From Mactromeris polynyma (Eukaryota > Mollusca > Bivalvia > Venerida > Mactridae): a stretch of 64,000 bases of DNA. Below, one piece after another: positions 12,901-24,900 of this stretch (position 1 is its first letter; each line of letters starts with the position of its first letter). A program made the position numbers and the translations under genes. The stretch lies in assembly GCA_032209605.1 (NCBI GenBank), contig JASFXZ010000009.1, positions 15,859,553-15,923,552 of the forward strand, given 5' to 3'. The notes below the pieces were generated by a model. That model was not told where the DNA came from. It did not search any database and saw nothing but the letters and a program-made list of their open reading frames with translations.

Positions 12901-15900
12901 ATTTTGTTTATCTAGAAATATGATACATTGGTTGGTGAACGAGGTGCACAGCTAAGTGGTGGACAGAAGCAGAGAGTAGCCATTGCACGAGCTCTCGTGC
13001 GGGACCCTAAAATCTTGTTACTGGATGAAGCCACGTCTGCATTAGATACAGAAAGTGAAGGTGTGGTTCAGGAAGCCCTAGAGAAGGTAAATTATGTTCA
13101 GCATTAATGTCTTCAAGTTTTACGCAATTTTGTTATGTTTACCGTAAAGATTTGATACGAGTGGCATGTGGATTTCAATCAAATACCAGGGTTTGAAGTT
13201 ATATTAATAATATTCGTAGCTTATGTTTGCAATTACCAATATATTCGAGTTCTTACAATTTCAGCACAAAATCAAACATGTGTTATTACACAGGATTTAC
13301 TACAATGTTTTTTGACGAAATATCATTAGGGACACATGAAACGTCCTATAACTGACAGGTTAGAGTGCTCAATATGGGTCACTATTAATTTTGTCTAAAT
13401 CATCTGTGGAAACTTTGATAAAACTAAAGGTTTCCTCGATGTAATCTGGATAGTCTATTGATTATGCAGCCCCTCCATGGCAGCTCTCTCCGGAGCAAAA
13501 ATGCTTTTGTTTAAATGAGAGAAAAGTAAATTTTGTTTGTTTTTTTAAAGGCAAGTCACGGACGGACCACCATCGTTATTGCCCATCGCTTGTCTACAAT
13601 CAAGACAGCAGATATGATTGCAGGATTTAAAGATGGCCTTGTTGTTGAGCAAGGCACACATAATGATTTAATGTCAAAAAAAGGCATATATCAACAACTA
13701 GTCACACGACAGGTACGGCAGACATTACCATTGTAGAGATGTAGTTCTATTAAAATATCAACATTCTGATTTTGAACTTAGTGTTGTTTAGACTTATCTA
13801 TTTTGCATTGATTCTGAAACAAGTTCTTACAACTTAAATTATTCTCTCTCAAATGGATGCTTCCTAATGGTGACTCACCAGTACTCCCACCTAAATTTGG
13901 GACTGTGCAGTTCATGATGAAATCTCACTCAGTGTGTCTTGAACTCATGATGTTTGGATCACGAGCTGGAGCTCGAGACTATTACATCCCCCTTTGTTAT
14001 TGTAATTTTGAACTAGCAAGCATTTATATATACAGTACTTACAATGACTTCTACTATGCAGCAGACCCGACTTATAAAACATGGGGTTAATAAAAGTTTT
14101 TCGGGCCTTTCTGAAAAAAGTAAATTGTGGTAGCAGTGACTCGAACATCTGAAATATGTCGCAGTCGGTTTCATCGCTCACTTGGCTCAGCCAGTAGAGC
14201 TCTTGGCTTCCAATCTTGATATTGTAGGTTCGAAGCTGTGGTTCATGTTTGTCCTGATAGTGCGGTTGTCCACCATCTCTGATGTATGTGGGTCAAGTTA
14301 TCCATCGTTTAAGTACTGGTTGGTCACCCAGGGCGACTGGTTGGGTCAACTGACCAATATACATTGTACTTAATTGCAACAGTATTGAAAAGTGGCATAA
14401 TGTCCAACACAGAAACTGTTCTCAAATCATAAATGGAGTTATTTAACAATAATATAAGAAACAAAGAGATTTTAATTAACATACCAGTTTAATAATGTCT
14501 ATTGATATATACCAAGTTACCTGGCTGGACGGAATCGGATTAAACAAGTCTCTGGTGGATACCTGGTTAATTTAAGGACAATTAAAATATCCTGTATATT
14601 TACTGTACTGGTTCTCAGACGAAATAATCTGAGTGAGATTCTCAGTAATATTGACAAGAATGTCTTCATAAAATGTAGATTATACTTTATAATCTGTTCC
14701 TTGATTTCAGAGTACAAAGACAAATGACGGTAAGTTTAACTTCAGATCAATCTAACTATTCTATACTAATATTTTGTTTTTATGACTAATAATTATATAA
14801 CTATATCCACATGACAGTACAATGTAAACAGCAATTTTCTACATATTTAATATTTAAAAATTGATATGGTTATACATTTTTTTAATATTTGGGTTGAACA
14901 TTATGTTATTTCAGAATTGAACTTTTCTATGAAATCATATAAATACAATTTTGAAATTAGATTGGGAAAGTATACATGGACATTGTAGTACTTAAGTAAT
15001 TCACTCCTTTTTCATATTTGATTTTAAGATTATCCTTGTTTGCTTTGTCCGAGAAGTATACATACATGCTTCTTTAGATGGGAAAATTAAATTTATTTAA
15101 ACTCTTATTATAATCAACAGAAGAATATATGCATTTAATATATTAATTTTTAACGATTGGTCCTTTATGTGCTGACATTAGAAAACAATATATTCCATAA
15201 GAATATACACTCAACCTTTTCAATCCAAGTTCAATGTTATTTTAGCAGGTAATAATGATAGTTTGAATAAGAATAGTTAATTCTTCTTATATAAACCTTT
15301 TAACATAGAAGTAGTATCATCTTAGCTTTGTATTAGTTGTTTGAATGTTTCAAAGTTGGAAAGTTATCAATTGCATAGTAATCTGTACTAAGTTTGTTAG
15401 TAACTATATACATAAAAATTATGTAACATTTTAGGTATGTTGTATATAGCTAGGTAATGACCATTAATTGGTATATTGTTTCATATATTGCAATATTATT
15501 GGGTATGTGTGGGAGGCCATTTAATACAATAAAATATTTGAATTTGTGTAATATTAGCAAGTGTTGAAAGTGAATGTTACCTTGTACTGTTTATGCATAA
15601 TTATTTCAACAAGCATTTGCATTAATGCAAAGCTTCACTTCACGAGTTATTTATTGAAATTAGTTATATATACTACTATATCTAGTCATCAAATGCTTTT
15701 GATATATCTCTACCAAGCTACTGAATATATGACATTGTAGTAGAGAATGGTACTCGTCTTCCACATCATTGGTCTCGCAGAGTTTACTTTTCTAGTTGTG
15801 TCTTTCTATGTTTCAGTCTTTCCTGCAAGACTAAGACTATCTATCATTACCTTCACAACTTATTAGTGGAATAAATCTTCATGTTTCTCAATGTTGATTG

Positions 15901-18900
15901 ATTGTGGACTTTTCATTTCTAATATTTAGTTCCAAAGAAATGAAAAGTACTTGGCAATTTCATAACAAGTTCACCCTGATACAATCGTTACAAACGTATG
16001 CCATTAGAATGCACTATATAATATGTCATTATGCATAATCATATTTTTGTTGATCTTCTATTTATATATTTCTGCTGATTATGGAAACTGGTTCTCGATC
16101 TAGATCAAGGTATAGTGAACATAGAATTACCCTGCTATCAATTGTTGTGCTAAAAATAGTTCTCCCTACAGTATGAGGGTTGTCTAGAAAGATGTGAGAC
16201 TGTGTGGGTAAACAAACCACTCTCATACAGCTAGCATGACAAATGTTAGATATGTGTCACTTATCTACATTACATGGGAAATCATCAAAACAATATATCT
16301 TGGCTTCTATTTCATCCACGTTTTGGGAACAGATGCACTCATGTACGTGGTGCCCAGGTTCATTGCTTAGTTTGATTCAAGCTAGTTTTTCCTCCTGTAT
16401 CTTATATTAACCTTTGCACTAGTCTCCTTTTCATGACTATATAAACACAGCATAGAGACGAATGCTGGCTGCATCATAACAATAACAAATAAAATGTAGG
16501 TCAACCACGTGATGGGTCAACCACAATGTTGAAACGATAAAATTCAATAATTATACAGTTGAAAAGATTATAGTTAATGACATAAATCATAATATACAAC
16601 AAATGTGCAATAAATTAAACTTTGTGCAACAGGAGAATGCCATGAGTACTCTCCCTTTGTCTCTTCTAGAGTTCTTTCCCTTTATCCCTTCTATAGTACA
16701 TGTATATGCAAATAGTACTGTGCATACATATACTATAGAAGGGATAAAGGGAGAGAACTCTAGAAGAGAAAAATGGAGAGAATATATTGTAATGAAAATT
16801 GATGTAGAATGGGCAATAACAATTATTCATACAAGATTTTAACGAAATTGATAGGTGGGTAAATATAACTTTTGCAAATGTATAGCCTATTCTGCGTGGG
16901 TTTATGAAAAAAGGCTTAAAGTCAGAAAAAATCTTAAGTCCATACTGAAATTTTGAAAATTTGCACAAACTTTTTGAGACTCCACTCAAATGCTATTCTC
17001 AAAGAAAGATTGAGTGATTCTCAAAGAAAAATTATGTGATTCTTTAAGAAAAATGGAGTGAAATTTCAACTGAAAGGTTGATTATGGACACAGGAGATTG
17101 TCACAAGTTGGCAAAGGGAAAGAACTCTTGATAGGATGAAGGTAAAGAACTGGTGACAATCTCCTGTGATTTTGAACTAAAATATTTAAGGTTGGTGTAT
17201 ATCAATCTTAATATTTAAGAAGGCTTTGTGAATAAATATGTGAAAACTCGGCCGATTTGAGTTTAAGGGAATTCTCAAAATGAGATTTTTGTGAATAAAG
17301 GGTCAGAGTCGTTTTTGTAACTGTTGTTCAGATTTCAGCACTCAAAAGTAGAACGTATTCCTTGTTATCTGCTTTCCTTGAGATTTAAATGCAAATCTGA
17401 GATTTGCTTACTCTGCAGTCAACGTGGAATACACACTAATCACTCAACTTCATACATCTCACAAAAGTGAATCATAAAAAATACCTAGCACTCTGTGTGC
17501 CTTACCTTTTGATTTGTGAATGTGGCCCTCCATTTAAATTACCACATTCATGCACAACTGAGACCCGAGGACTGAACAACGGTTATCATCTCAGCTCATA
17601 GTGTAGTATAGGTTTTATGTGTCAATGTAACCTTGTTATGACATGGCCTGTGTTCAGTAAATGTGTTTGCAGCTAATGTTTGAAATTTGGTTTAAATGGG
17701 AGTTACATGTATGTTCCACAGGGGCATAGCGTGAACAGATTGGGAGTTACATGTATGTTCCACAGGGGCATAGCGTGAACAGATTGGGAGTTACATGTAT
17801 GTTCCAGAGGGGCATAGCGTGAACAGATTGGGAGTTACATGTATGTTCCACAGGGGCATAGCGTGAACAGATTGGGAGTTACATGTATGTTCCACAGGGG
17901 CATTATAGCGTGAACAGGGGCATAGCGTGAACAGGGGCATAGCGTGAACAGGGGCATAGCGTGAACAGGGGCATAGCGTGAACAGGGGCATAGCGTGAAC
18001 AGATATTGGGAGTTACTCATGGGGATGGGTTTGGGAGGTGCCCTTAGGCTCATATTTTTATTGCATTTTTCGAGTTTTTAAGACTTTTTTAACCTTTCAT
18101 TCTTATGTTTACTCACATGAGTAAATGAGTCTGGCACACTATGCGCCTGTACCATCTACTGACAAGTAATTTTGCATTGTTGTAGATATTGAGATTGAAC
18201 TGTTTGAGAAGCCTGAAGCTAAGAAATCACTTCAAACCCAGATATCTGTACAAAAACTTCCGATCCACCAGTCACCTGAAAAATCCAAAACTGACAAAGG
18301 AAATGCTGAAGATGAAGATGAGAAGAAGAAGGAGGTAAGTGTGGAAATTATGCATGAAGCGATAATTAGTTTCAGATTTAGGTCGTTTGTTGAAATTGTA
18401 AACAAAAAATCCACGATGGACAGTTATAACTATGACAGTGTAAAAGTGTGAAGAGCACAAATACAAGTTTAGGACTGCAAATTCTGTTGTAACTATACTG
18501 GTGCATATAGTAATGATGATAATGTTGTTGATGAAAAATTAGTAGTATTGACTTCACGTATCTGTTGCGGTACTCGGTATATGAGTGGCTGTGCTCAGTA
18601 AATGGGTCTCCATTCTCAGAATATATGTCACATTTTGAAGTATATGAGTTGCTGTACACAGTGTAATTTTTGCTGTGATCAGTATATTGGTCACTGTACT
18701 CAGTTTAATGGATATTATACTCAGTATGTTTCACAGTACAAAGTACACCTTTCACTGTAGTCAGTATAGAGGATATTATACTCAGTATGTTTCACAGTAC
18801 AAAGTACACCTTTCACTGTACTCAGTTTAAAGGATATTATACTCAGTATGTTTCACAGTACAAAGTACACCTTTCACTGTACTCAGTATAGAGGATATTA

Positions 18901-21900
18901 TACTCAGTATGTTTCACAGTACAAAGTACACCTTTCACTGTACTCAGTTTAAAGAATATTATACTCAGTATGTTTCACAGTACAAAGTACACCTTTCACT
19001 GTACTCAGTGTATGAGTCACTGTATACGTACTCAGTATAAAGGTTACTGTACTCGGTATGTGGGTCACAGTACAAAGTACACCTTTCATTGTACTCAGAA
19101 TAAAGGTCACTGTACTCTGTACGGTACTGGTGATGAGTGCCAGTTTTTAAATCTTAAATTTACACAAATGTGTCACTGTATATTTCTAGAAAGAAGAGGA
19201 AGTGAATGCTGGAATGGGAAGAATACTGAAGATGAATGCAGAACAATGGTGGTGTATCTTGCTGGGTTGTTTTGGCAGTATAGTAAATGGTGGGCTCATG
19301 CCTGCATTCGCCGTAATCTTTGCAGAATTACTTGGTGTAAGTATAGTACTATAGTCAGGATTCAAAATTAGTTGAGAATATTGTTAATGTGTATGCTACC
19401 AGTATGTCTATTGGTCATTACTTTCCAAAAAATGTTTTCTTTGGCTAATACCATCCCACAATTTGTTTACAGTCATTCATGTATATCTCTTTTGCTGTAG
19501 CAGTTGAATAAAAATGTATAGGCCGGAACAGTTTTTGAGTCTCGATTCCACTACTGTTAAACAAGCGCCCGGTTCTAAAGGAGAGTAGAGGCTGTCCAGT
19601 TTGCTAAGACAGTAGAATCCATTATTGCTAATCTGCATGTCCTGATTTCAATACCCAGTCTAGTGGTATGTTCTCTGTAATGACTGAACTGGGGGAAGTC
19701 TGTTTGAAATTGGCAGCAGTAACAGCAGTAGGGCAGGACGAGGGTGCTCTAACTGTGAACCATGTTAGCAGGAATATGGCTTTTGTCACTATTCATTCAA
19801 AATATTTTGGCATTATGTTTCGTGCATACACAGTCATTTTGTGACATGACTACATTTTTTTGTTATTACCTGTGAATAGTCTTTGAGAATTTGAAATTTA
19901 CTGCCTACCATTACACATGTAAGGTTTCTTTGGTGTCAGTGCTTGAGATTATAGAAATGTATACAATATAGTTTGTGTTTACTGCTTGCAGTAGTATGAG
20001 TATACTGTTTGTACCATTAGAATGTATAGCAGTGGTAGGTAGCCCTAATGTTGCTGTTACTGCCACTTAGCTACTACTGCTGCTAACTTTGCATTGATCT
20101 AATACCTTGTCAATCCCCTCTGTTTCATTTCAAACATTTGTCAGTAACATACTCAAGAACATATTATCATTAGTGAGTAACTCAGGAACATTGGTTAGAC
20201 CAAAGACAATATACTATACATAACATCAAATTTTGAAGTCGAACCTCAGGAGTAAGACCACCCATGGGACCCTTGACAACTGGTCGTCTTATTGAGCTGG
20301 TCTTAATATTGAGGTTGAATAAAGAGCAAAACAGTGAAAATGGACCTGAAATTGTGTTATTAATTTTGAGGTGGTCTTATTATTGAGGTAGTCTTTATGT
20401 GAGGTTTTACTGTATTTTCATTAACACAATGTATATATGCTTAATATAACCATTGCCATTGCTTGAATGCAATTAATACTTTTCAAGTTCAGAAGCATTA
20501 GTTTCTACATGTATAAACATAATTTGTGTAATTTATTGGACTATATTATAAGAGTATATGATATATATATACATGTAGTACTATATATTCATATACTACA
20601 GAAGGGATAAAAGAAGAGAACTCTAGATGGGATAAAGGGAGGGAACTTGTGATAATGTTTTGTGACACATAGAATATGAATTGTTTACAGTCAGTGTCTT
20701 TCTTTCAGGTGTTTGCAATATCCGATGTAGAAGAGCAGGAGAAGAAGGTGGCACAATATTGTTTATTGTTTGTTGGTCTCGCTGTTCTTAGCTTCATAAC
20801 CTACTTCCTCCAGGTTTGTTATTAGCTTTATAACCTACTTCCTCCAGGTTTGTTATCAGTTTTATAACCTACTTCCTCCAGGTTTGTTATCAGTTTTATA
20901 ACCATCCTCCAGGTTTGCTATCAGTTTTATAACCTTCCTCCAGATTTGTTATCAGTTTGTTTTAGTCTACCATGCAGTTGTCTCCCTTTACAAAATACGG
21001 AGACCTCTGCCGTGAAAAATAGCTTAAACAGTACACTGTTGTATAGGGGTTTTATCTTTTGATGTTTTACATATATTGACATTGTTCCTTTATATATCAG
21101 GGAAATAAGGCTAATGTAAGTGGGTAAATGAGGGAACAAATTTGACACAACAAATTAAAGACCTTGTTTTCAAGATGTTATGCTCATATTATTCAAATGT
21201 CCATCATCCCAAGACATTCACGAAGGCAGTGATTACTGTACAGCTAAGGGAGATAAGCGCTGTGCAGAGCTGGAGTTTTGTTCTTTGCTCTTGAAATTAA
21301 AACTTTTCTAAATATTGTCTGAGAGCAAAATGCTTTACTAACTTTTTTCTTGAATGCAGTCTCAAAGTACCGGTATATTGCACGTGAAAGTTATGTACCT
21401 AGCTGGTATCTATAATGTACATTGACTACATAGATCTATGTCTACAATGATTTTGAGTCAGTTCCCGTATTTATAAATCAAATTTCCAAGTGCATATTAC
21501 AGTTATCAATCTGTCCTAAATCCTGCAATGAGGTTTTAATTATTTGCTGTTATTTTCAGGGGTACATGTTTAGCAGAGCTGGAGAACATCTTACACTGAA
21601 ACTTAGATCACGTTCATTCCAAGCCTTACTGAGACAGGTATTATTTAATTGATATTATGTTGTAACAAAATACTCAAATAGCAACAGTATATCAACAGAA
21701 AAGAGTTTTTACAGCATCAATTTCTTGATAATTCTGAAATAAGACTAAAAATTAAATGAAAATATCTGCACATGTTATGCTCTCTTAATTGAACTTAGAT
21801 ATATTATTATTGTTACTTATTATTTTGTTGTTGATATTTATTCATACGTTAGCTTACTAAAATGATATGCGACCATAGTTTGATCAATTGCATAAAGACC

Positions 21901-24900
21901 TTGAGATGGAATACCTTTTTCGTGAAAAACTCATCAAAACCATCTTGTATAGTACACTAAGCAGATGCCTCTATAGACTTCTATGTTGCTAATGCTTAAA
22001 TAGGACCTGATACTTGGCTTACCAGTAGAGATGGAAAAATCGTCAAACATTCAAAATTTATACATCTCAGGTGTGTACTAACATGTAATTGCGTACACAT
22101 GGCTATTAAAAATAGAAAAAATAAAAACTCACAGATTGCAATAATCAACAGTTGAGAATTTTATGCACTTTGGGATATAATTTTTCTGAATATAAAATGC
22201 TTCAAAATTTACTCGATTTCTTATGATAATGTCACCAGATTGCACCACGAACATTCTAGAAAACTGCGTTTTTTTAGGGAATCGTGTGCCTAGACCTCTA
22301 GATTGCTTGCGTACACATACTGTCAGCTACACCCCTATATTTATGTCTTAATGATTGTTATGGTCGGCCAGACCATTCCTTATGACCATGTTCCCATGCA
22401 TGTTTACTCTTGCACCTCCTCAGTACCTGATGTTTTACAGATTGTTGTTTTCCAATGGAATCGTGATGGGTGTCATTGTCTTAATGTATAAGACATTCCC
22501 TGTAACAACTTAATCTCTCATATTTAAACAGAGTAAACAAAACTATCAATATCATTTTGCAGGATATAACGTACTTTGACGACCCAAGCAATGGAGTGGG
22601 TGCCTTGACGACTAGACTCTCCACCGATGCTTCTCAAGTTCAAGGGGTAAATTGTTTGTTTTAAACGATCCTTCAGAGATCAGAGTCACCTTATAATAAG
22701 CATGAACAAGTATGTTTTGTGTCTGGGTGGTCTTCCAAGATGTACAAGATTGTATTGTATTGTACAAAAAACTAGGCTAGGAAAATGGTTTTACATTGTG
22801 GTTTTATTAATTGGTTCTGTTAAATACAATTACAAAAATGATGCATACATGATAACGGGTGTCACGATATTGTAGTTTATCAGTAATATGCAAACAAACT
22901 GTATTGACCTACGATTCAAACTGAATGTACCAGTTTTTTATGATCCTTTTTTTGCTTTCTGCCATAAAGTGACTGGTTAAAAAATGCTAAATATATGAAT
23001 TACCTAGTCACAAATACCTCATATCAATAGAAAACTGAAAAGAGAATGATTATAACTGTTCAGTTGTAGCTTATGCAAGTTTATTTTTGCCTCACATTTG
23101 AAGAGCTTGGAGTTAAATAAGTGTTCAAGTAAGAAAAAAATCCACAGTTACTACTTAAGTTAATGAAGCAATATATCCTGGTACATATTGCAATATATTG
23201 CAATATAATTGAGTTTCAGGTTTTGAAAATGAGACAGCAACTATGCACAGTAAAGCTTCAGATAAGACAGAACATGATGTGACCATTGTTCATTTCAGGC
23301 TGCTGGTGCTAAACTTGGACAGTCATTGATGGGAGTATGCAGTATTCTGGCGGGATTAATCATCGCATTCATCTACAGCTGGAAACTGACGCTACTCATT
23401 ATTGCTTTCCTGCCATTCATCGTGATAGGTGGCGCTTTACAGATGCAGATGCAAGCTGGTGCAGCTGGCAAAAATAAGGAAGCTCTCGAAGCAGCAGGAA
23501 AGGTAAACATTCTGGTGTATCTGATTATCAGGAAAGGTAAACATTCTGGTGTATCCGATTATCAGGAAAGGTAAACATTCTGGTGTATCCGATTATCAGG
23601 AAAGGTAAACATTCTGGTGTATCCGATTATCAGGAAAGGTAAACATTCTGGTGTATCAGATTATCAGGAAAGGTAAACATTCTGATGTATCAGATTATCA
23701 GGAAAGGTAAACATTCTGGTATATCAGATTATCAGGAAAGGTAAACATTCTGGTGTATCAGATTATCAGGAAAGGTAAACATTCTGGTGTATCAGATTAT
23801 CAGGAAAGGTAAACATTCTGGTGTATCAGATTATCAGGAAAGGTTAACATTCTGGTGTATCAGATTATCAGGAAAGGTAAACATTCTGGTGTATCAGATT
23901 ATCAGGAAAGAAAAAGAGAGTCTAGAGAGATGTTTGTTTCGTGTAATACTTAGCTGATAATGTTTCTTTCTTCAGTTCAGATTGCTGAATAAGAATTTTT
24001 TGGCGTAGCTGTACATCATTGATTTTGACCTACATTTTTTACCAACCAAATGTTGTCCTCAAAGCGGGCTTTTTAAAATCTGACCAATCATATTTTCACC
24101 CAAGAGGCAGCAAACAGGGTTTTTGTAAGATGTGCGTTCGTTAGCAGTTCGAATTTTGTTGAAAGCAGTTTATATGTTTAAGCATGTAAAATGACCCTGA
24201 TAAGACAGGTCCATGATTATAGTATATATAGTTAAATTTATTTTTCAACATGTTGCAAAAAACATCATTTCTTTTAACATACCAGAAGACATTATTCTAT
24301 CTATGCCGTTTATATTTATTTAAAGATACTTCTTCTTTAATATTACAACATGAGTAGATAACACCATTGATAGCACCATTACATGTCACTGCTTTAATCA
24401 TCAGTATAATCAAACCTAGTTATTCTAAATTTGTAGATTGCCATCGAATCTATTGAAAATATCCGCACTGTGGCGTCACTTACTCGTGAAGAAATGTTCC
24501 ACAGGAAGTTCGTTGCGGAGCTCGAAACACCGTATGGGGAAGCTTTAAAGAAAGCTCATGTGATCGGCATCTCTTTCTCCTTCTCTCAAGCTGTTATCTT
24601 CTTCGCTTATGCTGCGTCATTCTGGCTCGGAGCTTATCTTATCAAACAGTCTGAAATAGACTATGTCGATGTGTTTAAGTAAGTTCTTAATACCATTCAG
24701 TCTATTTTGTTTTGCTCATTGTGGTCAGTCACTCTGTCTCTCCTTCAATAAATCATTTGAAGTTTCTGATCAGTAATTGAAAAATGGTTATGTCTACGAT
24801 CACAAAGTTTCATTGGATCATTGCATATTGCTAGCAGAAGACCCCGGTGTGATTCAGGGTTAGTTATAGATAGACTATTAAGGTGACAGTGACGTTTGGA

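Noticed and set aside
18970..19371. 133-codon frame overlapping transporter exon 15
   Set aside because: Different frame from the conserved exon 15 and mostly made of the 61-bp tandem repeat.
23503..23910. Regularly spaced repeat resembling a CRISPR array
   Set aside because: Head-to-tail identical units without spacers, inside a eukaryotic intron. The same holds for the 53-bp and 14-bp arrays.
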